NCBI RefSeq assembly: GCF_037042905.1
Contig: NC_087262.1
Location: forward strand, 25,671,001 to 25,735,000
From: Lytechinus pictus
Taxonomy: Eukaryota; Echinodermata; Echinoidea; Temnopleuroida; Toxopneustidae
DNA length: 64,000 bases
Direction of reading: 5' to 3'
Shown: positions 26,101 through 41,100 of the stretch, piece by piece
Layout: every line of letters begins with the position of its first letter
Numbering within the stretch: position 1 is the stretch's first letter
Program-made: the position numbers and the translations under genes
Notes under the pieces: generated by a model
Told to the model about the DNA's origin: nothing
Seen by the model: the letters and a program-made list of their open reading frames with translations, nothing else
The model's database searches: none

Positions 26101-29100
26101 AGATATCATCAGTTTGTTGTTGTTGCATAGAGATGAGAGATAACTTTAACAGATAGCAATTAATTATAAAATTCTCTCAAAGGATGGCATAAAAAATGTC
26201 TCATTTCAACTCCGAAAAGTGTCAATTTCACCTTAAAGGTGCACAATCCTCAGCGCTGTTGGCAGTTTTGTACTAGCCGCCATCTTCATTACAAAGATCA
26301 TCAACGTAATTTGCATGCAGCTGTCAATCATCGGCCAGTTGCACAGCATATGCACACATTCACAAACTGTATACATACGCTACATTGGCGTTGGCCCAAA
26401 CATCAGCTGACGTCACTTCACACAGCAGGAGACACAACCAACCTGCAAAGGTCTTTGAATAGCAGCCGAAGCGTACGCGAACTAAGAATCGCCAGATTTG
26501 GGGCATTCAGAACATGGCGTCTGCGTAAGCGTCGTATATAAAAGCTGGTGTCAATAGGTAGCTGGTACAGTCTGCAGCACGTATGTATGTCCAACAGCGC
26601 CCTCTTGAGACCAGGGATTGTGCACCTTAAGTGGGTATTCATTAGTCAATGACTTGACAGATCAATTTCACACAAGGGTATGTTAACATATGGAAGAACA
26701 CTTCTACTAAATCGTTTTTACTACAAAGATTTTAAAAATGTATGCCATTTGGATTTTGGGGGAGGCTGTCTTTTTTGCATATTTCAAATGCAATGTAATA
26801 AATGACTAATAGCAATTGTCTCAGAGACAGTAACATAGTAATTTGAATCTCTTAATTGAATGCTAATTGCTGGATTACTACCCAGGGAGTGGAGTAAATG
26901 CATTGTACCTGTATGGCTGCGTAATCTGTAAAGCGCATACAGATATCGTTCCAATAAGTGCAGCCTCGTAGTCTTCTACAGAGGATCGTAGGTTCAAATC
27001 ACAGCCATGGTGTGATTTCCTTCAGCAAGAAATTGCTCCTCATTGATCCAAAGACGAGGTGAATGAGTTCCCAGCAGGATTAATTCCTTGAATGCACCAG
27101 GTACCTTAAAAGCAGCTGGAGCTAAAGCCATTATAATATATAGTGTGCCACTGAATAGGCAACTAGACAAATCAGCGTTTTATGAGAGATATTATTATCA
27201 TTGTTTCCTCCAGGCCAAAGACTAAATTCAAGAGCAACTACAACCTTCATTCAATCATGGGATGCAGTTCTTCAAGTAGCAATACTGCCTTTGAGCAAAT
27301 CCCTCCAGAGCCTCAGACACCAATGCGTGCTGCCCAAAGACAAGGTGAAGCAGAGATGAACTTGATGACATCGCCGGAGGAACAATCAATCCAAGAGGAC
27401 AGGCATGAAAGGGAGGAGAGAGCAGAAGATGAGGGAAGAGAAGAAGGGAATACAGAGCCTAAAAAAGATGAGGGAATGGAAGATGGGAAGGAGAGTATGA
27501 AAAGGTTGGATGTTGATAATGATAAAGAAGAATTTACAACAACATATTTTATAAAGAGCAATAACAAAGAAGTGGAAGAAGCGATGAAAAGCTTTTTTGA
27601 ACGGAACACTGATCCTGATGCAGAAGAATTGCTGAAAACCTTTATGAAAGAGAGAGGCAACACAGATGAGGGAGAACTGCTAGAAACCTTTCTGAAACAG
27701 GACACCAACCCCAATGCTGAAGTGAGGAAGACCTTTACAGCTCAGAGCACAGATACAGGGGAATTAAGGAAAACCTTTACAACAAAGAGCATTGTTCAAC
27801 AAACAACAGGTAATCAAATTTTAACCCTCGAATCAAGATCTATCAATGTGGTTAGCACCAAGGAAGAAAGATGGGAAGGTCCAATCATCACAGAGATACA
27901 TGTTGATGAGTATGACTTACTGAACAAGACCGCAGAAACAGAGTAACATGCATACTCCTTCATGAGTCTCTGAAACCCGGAAAACATGGGTTGTTATTAA
28001 CACTGCATTTAGATCATCACCACTCCTTTATGAAAGGAGGGGGGAGTATGGCCCTTTCTTCAGACATCGGTCGTAGATCGTGCAAGAATGATGATATCTA
28101 CGGGACTGCATAGGTATATTTCACAAACTTCATATATTTCATTTTGTATTAATCAATTATGCTAATTTATTCATGAAATCATACTTATTGCTCTAATTCA
28201 CTTGATAAAGCTCCTAGAATGTCGATTTTTGGTGTAAATATTTTGTATAGCATTTCTTAAAATTTCAACTGAAAAAAAGAATTCTAGTACCAATATTGAT
28301 TTGTTTTGTATTTCATTGTTTTTATTTCTTATGTACTTCTTTGTGTTTATTTGTCTTAATTTCTTTATCTACAAAAATTTTTGGTGACATTATTTCAGCC
28401 AGAAGTAGCATCAGAATGAATGGCTCTTGTCAATGAAAGTAAATATAATCACACATTTACTCACTGGGCATGAAAGCCAAACAATTGTTCAAGTTCTATA
28501 TGTGCTGTACAATATAAATCCTGAAAAGCCTGACATGGGAAGGTGTTACGGCCTGAAATCAAGAAAAAAACCAGAAGAATGGCATATCTGATACTACTAG
28601 ATGTTATGGGAACAAGAACATAATAACCTGGGGGGTGTATCACACAAATTTAAGTATGACGCATACACGATAGGCAAAGCGCAATATTATTGATCAATAC
28701 GCAGAAGTGCGCATCCTCTTGACATGATCTGACCAATGCGGTCATGCCTTTTATAACACACACAACTAGACATTTAAGTGCGACTCTAAGTCATACTTAA
28801 ATCTTTGTGAGACACCCCCCCCCCCCCTGGAGATGACAAAGAATTTGTTGCTTACCTTACTGAGTTTATCTAGGACCCTCATGCATATATCTAGGAATGA
28901 CTGGTCTTCAGGGCAGAGTTGTCTGAACGAACCGACCTGCAGAATAGCTTGAATACCATCTTTATGTACAGTAAGAATGCGGTTTAGATGTCTCGGCTGA
29001 AGTTTTGACCACCAGTGAGCTAAAGAATGATTATAAAAAAATTTCAAAGAGGTTTGAACTCGATGACTGTTGACATTCACAAATATCTTTTCAAGGTATG

Positions 29101-32100
29101 CAAAGTGTTAGAAATTAAAAATGCAATAAGTCTTGATATACATGTATATGCATTTTAACAGTTTCACTGACTATTAGGTCAAGTATTGTTTATATTTACA
29201 ATTTAATAGTTTAAAAGCGGTAACACTTTGTACTATCTAGAAATGGTGCAATTACACACAATTCATATGCAATAATTAAAAACAACAATTTTATGATCTT
29301 CCAACAGATGCTACCGCCGAAGGCAATAAATCTGAACTGAAAAGTTATATTTTATTAAAGATACATGTACCACAATTTTCTGTTTAATAAGAGAAGCATT
29401 CTCTACAAAACCTGTGTTATGCTTGTATACTGAAACAATTCTCTACATCAAAATGTCTGCCAAGTAATATAAATTTCCGTCCAAGAAAACAAATTTGATT
29501 GAAGCTTATACTTGAGGTTGAACTTCTTGGTATGTGTCAAGAATTTCAGACAGAAATATCAAAGGATACCAAGGAGTAAAACAGGTTCAATCTGTTGACA
29601 AGTTTCAAGGATTTTAGGAGGTGGAGAGGTCAAAAGCAGAGAAAATATACACAGAGAGTAGAGGGTGGTATGAGCCTAAAAAAATGTCTGGAATAGCCCT
29701 GGTAATTTGCAAAAGATGTTATTATCTTTTCACATTTTAACAGAATATGATGTAATCTATGAGGAATAAATAAAACAAGCAATAGTTTGTTTGTGTGTTG
29801 TTGTGTACTGATCAAAATGCAAAACTTTCATGTCATAGAAAAGTTATTCGTTGATATTTCAATACATTTCAATAAAGTCATGGTAACATTTAAAATCTTG
29901 TTTCCAATTTTTATCTTTACTTTATTTTCTTTGTACTATCTGAAATTCAAAGGAAAAGAGTGAGTGTAATCCAGTAAGATAATTTTCAATTAGATTCCCC
30001 AATAGCACTTTGAAGACATTTCAATCTGTTTGTCACAATTTCCTTTTGATTAAATACAAACTTTTGTTACACAGCCTAGCCTAAAATTCTAATTTTTCTG
30101 TTTTCTAACATTTTTATAGTAGTTTCCATGATATACAAGCACTGCAGTATGAGAATAAAGCTCGGCAAACACATGCTACACACTGAAAACTGGTTTAATT
30201 GGCAGATTTTTCACTGAACAGTCTCATTTTTACTGGATTTTGCGGTGATTTCCCGGACTTTCAATGCACTTTTCGTAGTTAAAAATTTATGGCATAAAAA
30301 AATCACATTTTCCATGAAATTCTGAGAAATCTGTGTTCTTCCAGAATTTCATATTTTATTTCTGTTTTCCATGTTGTGGAAAACTAGTGGACTTTAACCT
30401 AGACCTGAATTAATTCAGTTATAGGACTAAATGAGTTAAAAGCTTTTATGCACAATTGACAAAGCGACTCACCTAGTATTTTAGCAGCTGCTCCTTTCAA
30501 CCCACATAAGGCACTCCCTATTTGTGAAATGGTATGTCTGCACCACCGTTCCTGAGGCCTGCTGAGGACGGGACATTCCATTAATAATAGGTAGAGTCTC
30601 AGGGCTTCAACATCTGGAGGGGATTCTGGAAGACTTGGTACAAGGCTCGCATTGATGATGCCAGCTAGCTGTAAAGTAATCACAAAGGAACTCATATTTA
30701 AACAAGCTGTGTTTAATTGTTGCATTTTAAAAGAACATACTCAAAGTCTCGGCTAAGATATGAAACCCTTTATCTCACTACCAGTATCTGGAAAGTGAAG
30801 ATTCCTAATGCTTGAGTCAACCCCATACTTCAAACCTTGTGTATTTGATTCTTTGAAGCTCTCACTAAATTTCGTCTACACTCAAACAAGTACTTGGATG
30901 GGTCATTGTTGATCAATTTAAACATTAGGATCCAATGGTCATTTGATATAGTGTCCTTTCCTTTCCATTACAAAACACTGCATGCGCACACTACTCCATT
31001 CTTGGCCACACCTCGGAATGATCAGCTTTGACAGTCCATGCGATTCATTGTCCTCTTAGCAAAATAGATGTGATTTAATGACTTTCCTGAACTGGTCACC
31101 AGAGGGGGCCATCTTCACTGTGCTTTCCTAGCTCATTAATAATCTGAAAACTTCATTTGGGTGACTTTTTGTTGGTTTTGGGGGTGGCTGGTCACCAATG
31201 ATTTCAAGTAGTAGTCTTGAAGGGTTACTTACTATTTCAAGGATCATGTTCTTATCAGCAAGATGTTGGAAGGCAGTTCTAGCTGTGTCAAGGTCCACCC
31301 CATGGTTTGACTTGCCACAGCAATAATGACCATTGTTCCTGTATCAAGACAAAAAAAAACTATCAAAATACAATAGTACCATGGTTGTATGCAAAGGGGG
31401 TAAAACGAGTGGGGAAAAGTTTTCCCTTCTCAGATAAATTAATGGCAAAACAAAAATCTTACTACGTCTCAGCATTAATGATCATTATTCAAGCATAAAA
31501 AAATAATATACATTTCATAGTAATTTCATTAATCATCATGGATGAAGTATTCAAAGGTGGTGACGAGGAGAGGAAAAACATTTGTTCCTGATCAGAGAGA
31601 ATTAAAAGATGAAAATAAAATCATACAAAATCTCAGCAATAATGATCACTGTTCCTGTATCAAAAAAAAAAACATTTCAAAGAACTTTTGTATGCAAGTA
31701 GGAGAAGGGAACATCTAAGGACACTTGCCGCTTTGCAGGAAAAAAGAAAACATACAAAACCTCAGCAATAATCACCATTATTCCTGTCTAAATAAAAAAA
31801 ACATTTCGGATTCACTTAGTACTCACGCTTTAAGGAAAGACGCATTAAGACAGGCTGCTGATGAGAAAACAACCTCAGCTGTTTTTCTAACTTCAGGAGG
31901 TGGCGATACATTTGGTACAGTAGTTGAGAGTTCTTTGATAAGGTCTTCTGTCAGGCATGTGGGCTCCTGGTGAGGGGTACACTCCCTGAAGTCTAGAGGC
32001 AATTCTGGATTCTATATATAAAAAATATTAAATGAGCATTTTGAGGGCAAACTGTTAACAAATGCCAAGTCAAGATAAGATTATAATCTTTATGAATTAT

Positions 32101-35100
32101 TATCTTTGTATCGATGACGGAAGATGATGAACCTATGAAAGAGCATAGGATCTAGAAGAGGACAACATAAGAGGAAAGGGAAGACCAGAGGTAACATGGA
32201 AAGATATGGTAAAGAAAAGCAGTGAGGTTGGTCTGAATGGGAAGGATGCTCAAGACAGAAAGAAGTGGAAGGAGGGAGTGTCATGACATGAAAGTCAGAA
32301 ATCTTTGGCAAGCAGGAAAATGTTGACTGGAATAAATGATGATGATAAAAATAATTCGTAATTCGAAAGCAATCTTAAATGAACAACATATAAAAAGACA
32401 ACTTGTAATGGTCATATTACACTAAAAAAAGATTAATACCCATGAATGAGTTGATTTCTGATGGTTATCTACAGACATCCCCCCCCCCCCCCATTTACAA
32501 GTTACTTCTGTAATTCCCAAAGGAATTTGGACTACTCCATTCCAGAAAGTCATGGTTTCACCAACTGACTTCTGAATCATGTAATACCAATAACATAGGG
32601 ACTACCGAATTCTGCAATTCCTATAAGTTTTGTACAGGAGTCACTTGTTCCTATATGTAATAAACAATGGGCTAACCTGTTGATCCCATAGGCTTTGCAC
32701 AGGGATAATTGTGTCCTAGGAGTAGGTAATAGATTAACCCATTAATTACTAAATTCTTTAATTCACACATGCTTTGTACAGGGATCACCAAGACCTAGAA
32801 GGCAATGGGTTAAATACTCACTTCTGCAGCATCTGTAACTGTACAAAAGCAGTGATGACCGCCGGCATATATACACTTAACCACACAGCCTTTAGAAACA
32901 CTCTGTTCCTTTATAGAGCCGTGTGGCACCCAAAGACCAGGAACTCTTAATGGATTGGAACAGGACCTGGATTCATTCTGGCCTAACTGACCATGAATTC
33001 CTTGACCAAAGGCATATAACCTGCCTTTGGAACCCTCCAAGACTAATGTATGGTGTCTGCAAATTTAAAAATGTAACGTTATATAAATACATCACAATAT
33101 TGTCATCTTTATAAAATCAGAAAGCTGCTGAATAAGACATATCTGCCTTTAATACTAAACTTTAAAACCAAGTACCAGTACTGCTATCACTCAATAAGTG
33201 AATTGCATAAAATTATGACATGTAACTTTGACGATTACTTCATGATGTCTTTAATTTCATTCATCATCTATTTAGTTTACCCATCGCAGACATATGCAGC
33301 TAGTAACATATTCAGTCTGAATTGCATATCATCGCTCTCATAAAAACAACATTTGCCCAAGTCAAAACATTAAATCAGAATTCTATGTTCGTACAATCTG
33401 CTCAATGAGACATACACTTGAGGCCAGTAGTTTACATACACCCAGGAAATTCAAAGAAAAGTTGACACTTGCCAAACATAAAATTTACTGTATCTTATAA
33501 AATATTTGTGCTATCATGACGAATTTGATGAAAATGAGTTTGTCATGCCCCTTCATCACATTGCTTTGTCATCAGGAGCTGAACAATATTTAGGTGTCAT
33601 TTTCCCCCAAAATCTTCATATTTGTGCTAGTTACTTCTCAACACAAACATTTCATAATAGAAAATGTAATATAAATCATAGATTTGACATTTATATATTT
33701 CTATGAAACAATGTTTGAAAATATAATAAACAATAGAATACATTTGGCACGAATATTATTTTTTTTCTTCAAGGAAAATTCCACCTGAAATATACTCAAA
33801 TCCCAACGGCATCCCAATCATGTGAAAGAGCTTAATATGCTCTTTCATTTGATACCAAATTTGTGATGTTAGTATTCATACATGTACTTCTGAAGATACA
33901 GTAAATTTTTACGATGTTTGGCAAGCAAACAAATTTCACTGAATTCCATGGGTGAATGTAAACTTTTGGCCTCAAATGTATGTATTGATGGTTTACTTGC
34001 CCGATTAAACTCCTCTTTTATACCACAAGTGGTGTAATCATCAAATAAGATAATCGCATCTGTAAACTCAAATTTCCCTTTTTTTTGTCCAGATTCTCAT
34101 AAATGTGCAATATTACTTCTAAAGGTAATTATTTCACTATTTATACATATATATTTTCAAATCTAAAATTAGAGCCTTACACTTCTACAGATTGACATGT
34201 TCAGAGCTAGTTACATTAGATAACATTACAGAGTGATTTTTGCAACTCTTGAGGAATTAAATGTAGTATTGATTGGGATAAGGAGAGTAGTGTAATTATA
34301 CAACCTTTAAAACTAAGTTTTAAAAAGCTTTATGTACAAACACCTCCAGCAAAAATTGAGCTAAGGGGGTGTTTCACGACGAGTTAATTGTGACTCAAGA
34401 GTCGTGCTTAAATGCCAATGCACACATGATATGTAAAGCGCAATCTTAGTTTTTTAGAATGCAGTAGTGCGTGTCCTCTTAGCATGATTTTACCAATGCA
34501 GTGATGCCTTTTATACCACAAGCAACTAGGAATTAAAATGCGACTCTAGGACACACTTAAATCTTTGTGAAAACCCCCCAGGCCTTTGATATTCTACTTA
34601 CTTTCCACAAGTCAACTGTGTGATGTCACTGCCCATTAGGTCAATAACCTTTCTTGGATTGACCTCATTGTAGTTTGACCCATGACCTAGTTGACCTTCT
34701 GACCCCTGGCCAAACATGAAGACACCACCATCCTGGGATTAAAAACAGAAGAGAATGGTTTCTTAAAGGTACAGTCCACCAACAAAAGAAAAAGTTGATT
34801 TGAAAAAAATATAAATAGAAAAAAAATCAAACAAGTTTTTAAATGAAAATATTCAGTTAATTCCTCCAATTATAAAAAAAAGAACTGTTTGATTCCTCCT
34901 GGAAAAAGAATAATCATAATTACTATAACTCCACATTAATCCTATGGAAAAAAAAATTATACAATTGTTTTGTGAAAATTAGCAAAAAATTTAAAATGCA
35001 ATAACTTTTTTCATTTACATCGGATTTCAAATTACATTTTTCAGTGCTATTCTCTTAAGATTTTTTATTTCCTTGTCAGATTTGTTCAAATTGAAAACTT

Positions 35101-38100
35101 ATTTGTTCCTCTCTCATTAGCAATTTCATAGCGTATTGTGTAAAGGAGAATTTAAATCTCTATTCTACTCTATTTCCAATCATTGTTCATATGTATATTT
35201 ACTTTCTTGAAGCACCATGAGCACTAAAAGATGGACCTCTACATTATATAATTCGTCACTCTGATTATTTTCATCATTTGACTCAAATCATTCTTGGGGG
35301 TGGACATGACCTGTAACATATCTTGGCAGTGGCATCCACTGACATATTTGTTCTCAGCAGATGTAACAGCATCTGAGGTTATAGCCGTTATAAGTTTAAA
35401 ATACAAGCGATTTCTCAGCAATTATGCATCATCTACCATAATCATTTGACACTAACAAATGGTTGGTTGGTGATTTCATTGAATTCTATTTGAAGTCACT
35501 CTGTGTTCACTATCATAGCTTGATCTAAGAATTCCATCTTACTGCAGTAAGCATGGCTGTGTGTTCCTGTCCACAAGCTATGTGCTTCACCATCTGAGAA
35601 CGCATATTCCTGAGCAATGTTGGATAAGATTTATCTACAATAAAGGAGATAGTACAAAAAATTCAAAATGATGGCATTAGAATGTTAAGATACAGTGGTG
35701 CTAAAAAGCTGACCCCACTAAAAAATTAATATATTAAAAAAGTGTCCAAGTTCTGCCATGTTTTAGATATTTCATAGTGAAGTCAGATGATAAAATATTA
35801 CATTTACTTTGTTTCTCTGGGTTCACCAGACATTGTAGTGTTGTTGTCTACATTCATTACTCAGAATGGAGGAATGCATTTTCTGGTGGGGTTCACTAAC
35901 TTTTTAGCACCACGTTATATATATTGCACCAATTATTGAACTAGCAGAGTACTTCAATGAGTAAAAAGGAAAAACAAAAACTAAAAGTCTGGGCAAATAT
36001 TCCACAAATAGCAGATGAGTGGAATTATGGCCCTAATGAGTAGAATATTTCTGGTATTCCATGAAATAAAGCCATCCAATATCATTAATAGAGGGTTTTA
36101 GGAGCAGTGAACGTGAACGACGTAGCAGTCCTCTGATCCTTCGAGTCAACGTCGTCGTCTGCCCTTGTTCACTACAGATGCGAATACTTTAGATTTCACT
36201 CGACTTGTACGTGTACGTACGTCCACATGAAACAGCGCGATAACCAGCGGGTCATGACACGCTGCCCGACCCGGAAGATCTGGCGCACCATCGCCTGGCG
36301 ACCCGGTCGGGTGATGCGAAGGTGCAACTTGTGCACATGTGCCCTTTCACTTGCTTTGATTCCTTTTTACGCGAGTTAGGATATATTTCGATGTATATTT
36401 TGGAGATCAGAAAGCAATTTCAAATATGATAAACATAATTCATCGTACAACTTACATTAATTTTGTGAAAAGTCGCTGAAAACTGTGTTTTAAAAGGGAA
36501 AGGTTGATCTTCATGCTGGGCTTGAACGGTTAAAATGACGTCACTCACGTGCACGTCGTCTATGATTTAGGAGAACCGCAAAATGGATGTGGCGAGGTTC
36601 TCGATTTTGAGAGTGGACGTGTGTGAGGACGTGAGGCATATGGCAGGCCTAAAAATGACGTCATTTCGTACCAGTTCACTATGTGGACGTACATTTCTAA
36701 AAGTGCTCAATATCATCTATCCCACCCCCCCCCCCCGAAAAATAGAGGGAGAAATTTGATCAAACAAGTCATGTCATCACTACATCATCATTTCATAAGA
36801 TCAAATTTGGTTGTTGATATGCAATTCACATGTATTTCATTATGACACCATTGAGTGTCATTGTGCTCTATGCTGCACGTCACATTGCGTTTATTGTTGT
36901 CTGCGTTGTATATTTTGCGGGCATGCACACTAGACTTTTGATACTGTCAACAGCAAGTTTTGTACAGGAGCCTGTCGGGCATTCATTGGATTTCAGTCCT
37001 TTAAAGGATAAGCTCTGGTATTGAACGGGCAATTGATGCAGACCATAATACACATTTTTAATGTGTCATTGACACACTCTATATAGATGATAATAATTAC
37101 AATCCTTCCCCATTTGAACTCTTTTAAGATGTCATCAAACATCTTTGTCTCGGAAAAAAAATGAAGAAACACTTTGATGACTTACTTTCTTTATTACCAA
37201 GACCAAGTTGCCCTACATCATTCTTCCCCCAACCAAAGACAGACCCTGAGACGGTTAGAGCAAAGGAATGATAGCCACCGCAGGATACCCGCACCAAGGG
37301 TACCCCACGGAGAGAGGTCAGTTCGGTTGGACGGTCAGTGTAGTTGGTCACTAATGACCCAATACCCAGCTGACCATAGGTGTTGTCACCCCATGCAAAG
37401 AGCCTGCCATCTGTTGGTAAGGAAAAGAACAGTCACATTTTTATTAAGGACATAACATCTACATAGTAACAGAGAATTATGTCTTGTTACAAAAAAAATT
37501 AAATGCTTTAATTTTCCACAACCTGTCTGAAACATAATGAAGAATAATGGACAGGGTATATTAGTTGCTCAAAGCAAAGTATTTTCTGACAACTGCTCAT
37601 TGATTTTTTTTTATAGAACATTACAGGAAGTAGGTCTACAATGAAACAACAGATTTCACTGACACCAATCCCCCCAAAAATGTCCTATCAAAGTTGGAAC
37701 ATTTTCTACTTTTATGCATTTATATGTTTTTAACTGATCCGTAAAGGAATTTACTGAGGTTCTTTTATTGTAATATGAGGATTATTCTCTATATTATAGG
37801 TCTAATTGGCCTATAACAGCACCAGTATATCTCTTTCCCTGACATAAGATATTAATCAGTAGCATCCCAGACTGTGGCAAGCTTAAAGACTGTTTGAGGC
37901 TATTTTCATCATTACTAGGAATGCTTCATTAGCCCTCTCCTTCAACGGTTCAATAACCCACAATTATCATTGTATCTTTTGCAGAGGATGAAGTGCTGAT
38001 TGGTCTACTCCCATTTGGTCTATTTTCTGTTTCGTCCCATCCCACATGGTCTAATCCTAGTTTGTCTACAACCATTTGGTCTACTACTTCTGGTCTACTT

Positions 38101-41100
38101 GCCATTTAGGCTACACTACGTTTGGTTTACTTGCCATTTAGGCTATAATAATAATACACAGTTCTTGTATAAGTGTTCATCTATCACATCATTATGATAT
38201 AATGTACCTCTTTGCTTCCAAAGGACTTGCACTTGGTTTTAATCATTTATACATAACGTACTTGGTAAAGCATTACTTAGCCTATAATACATGAAATGTT
38301 TTTTTTATTAAGAAATCATGAAATTAACTACAAAATAAGCAGATGAGTTTGTTATTCCAACTACTGGGGGATCAGACTAAATGTGAATTAGACTTAGTTG
38401 GTAGTAGACCAAGAGTTTTGTAGACCAAACACACAATTAAAGTATACATCCAAAGAATCAAAAGTATTTTATAATGACTTTATGTGGTCATCATTGTAAA
38501 GGGGAAGTATTACTAATCAGATATATAACTTCACTTTTCAAAATAGTGATCAGAGATTGCAGAAATCAGCTCTCAAAAATGATTTATTTTCATGCCATAT
38601 TTCTGCCTTCCACCGGTCCTCTTGCGAGCTCCAGCTGAGTGACGTCACACAATGAGCAGTGAGCAGCTGAGCTGACAGCAGCCCATTGGAGACGATCTTT
38701 CCAATCAGCGTTTTTTGCTCTTAGAATTGTTTATTCCTCTTAAGATTGGTCTTGTTATATAGATAAAAGTTTGAATTTACTGAACAGTGAAAAAAAGTGC
38801 ACATTTAACGTATTTTGGTGACCGATATTTAGCTTAGAATTTTTTTTTTTTTTCAAGAAATATAGGTGAATAAACAAAGCATATTTTCACGTAGAAATCA
38901 CACTTGCGTCACATTAATGTTATAGTCAATATAAAGCATAGACATTCTTCTTTATGACTGAACAAAAATTATGAAATTTCATTAAGTAGCAAAGTCAGGA
39001 ATCACAAAAAAAACACGGCAATATCCATCGCGAAATGACTGAAATTGCAGTTGAATTGCCGAAGCATTATTAGGAAACAGCGGCGAGCGGACTTTCTTTC
39101 ATATATCTTAAAAATGCCTTCCTGTTAGGGCGATGGTCTGTGGCCAAATGCGTTGGCCATTGTTTTGTCATGTGCGAGGACCCTGGTTCGAAACTCGGAT
39201 TTTTTTTTTCTGGGTATTTTTTTTTTATTCCTTCCCCGTCCCTACCCATCTTTTTTTTCTCTTTTTATTTTCTTGTGAAATTCTATTCAGACCTGTATTT
39301 ATCAAATCTTGCTTCTTAATTGCTGCTTTTGATTTTCAAGTTCTTGATTAGATTATTTCTACTCTTATTTGGGATGGGAGGGGTAGAGTTAAAAGTCAAG
39401 TCCACATCAACTAAAAATTATTTGAATAGAGTGATTTCCCTTGTTGTTTTTACTCAAAACAGTCATATACACAAAACAATGATATGCAAATTAGAGTTGT
39501 CACTCACATCACATTCGTTTCTATTTTTTGTGGCATTTTGTTTTTTATTCTTTGCAGATTTGACGATAGGAAACTCTTCATCTGATCACAATAGGTTATA
39601 TTTACGGAACTGTTAAAATAGTAATTATATAAATTTGAATCAAAGTTTTTATGAAATTTCCTGCAATATCTTGTTATTTTTCTTTAAATTCAAATGAATT
39701 TTTGATTGCGTGGACTTCTCCTTTACTCTTAATGTAGGGAATGCATAGCAAAATTTATCCAGAAACAAAATTGTCTTAGAATATGCAAATCAGTAATTGG
39801 ACACATGTTCACTTTTCTTTCATCCAGGCCACTTCCTCACATCCACCAGGCTTTCAGTCTGATGATGAACCATCACACAACATTCACAGTGCTTCACAAT
39901 AAATATTTCACTTCTGTTCATACATGCAATAAATATTGTGGAAAACAAATAAAAGGCGTACCCATATTCAAATACCGTTTAAAAGGACAAATATATTATA
40001 CCTTTCGAGAAAAATCAGCACGTTAAATATCTGATAACAAAACATAATTATGGGGCACTGCAAGAAACTTATGTTCAATTGCAAATCAAGCGTAAGTCTT
40101 AAATTCAAATTCAAGCGTAATAAGGTCGAGTTGCAATCGCAATTCAACTACATGTTTAATCAAAGGACTTTCCCTTGATTTGGGACGTGTGATTGAGTAT
40201 AACATTTCTCGCAAAATGCCCTAGTAACATTAAAATTGTTCTTTCGTTTTAAATTGTGTGTTATTATTTTTGACAAGCTGTATTCCTGTCCGAGTAAAAT
40301 TTCTTAGTTCTCTCCAAAACTGTGCTCAAAATTGTTTCCAAGATTGATAAAGAAATTTTTTCTTTTGTATCATTATCATTCCACAACTTGCAAACCGTAG
40401 GTCCTGGAAAGAGTGAAGAAAAAAATGGCTATATCCAAATCATAGTAAAAGGACATGATGGAATCTCCCAGATTGAGGTAGCAAGCAGAGACCAGAAGTC
40501 ACCAGAGTTAGCAATTGTGCAGATCTGTGTGTAGAAGAGAGAAAAAAAGAAATAGTTTAAATAATCAAATCAAAGTATGAATTTAATTATCGTGATGATT
40601 GATGACGTGCGGTGGCATGTAATTCCCGGTCAACAACAAATGATAGTAGGTTTAGACACCTGAAAAGTTCCACTCAGAACACTGGTGCTCTACCTCAAGT
40701 GATGTTTGTGTAGGCCCCACTCCACTTCACTACCGCTACACTACCGTACATGTACGCCACACCTACCCGGGTAAGTGTGTAGCGTAGTGTAGGCTGTAGC
40801 AGTACTCCAGTAGTGAAGTGGAGACTACACGAACATCACTTGAGGTACGGTACTCTCTGAGTCTCTGTGTCATTACAAAGATTGCATTTATCTTCATTGT
40901 TGAAGGCATTACGCATACATATATGCAGCAACACTCTAATCAGAAAGAAACACCAGACTCTAATTTTGGCCCACCCAAGGGTTCATTACATGCCGCCGCG
41001 CACAGAAAATTCAAGCAATAGAAGTCGTGGACCCAAGAAGTGAGATCCCAGCACGCGCGACCCACTAGTTAGAAATCCACTGCCAAACGCGGTTCGTGGT

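Noticed and set aside
26239..26642. Two opposed ORFs of 100 and 74 codons
   Set aside because: Lie wholly in the TTAA-flanked MITE.
39127..39205. A true tRNA gene
   Set aside because: Has A- and B-box-like motifs and a T-run but no convincing cloverleaf; called as a SINE head.
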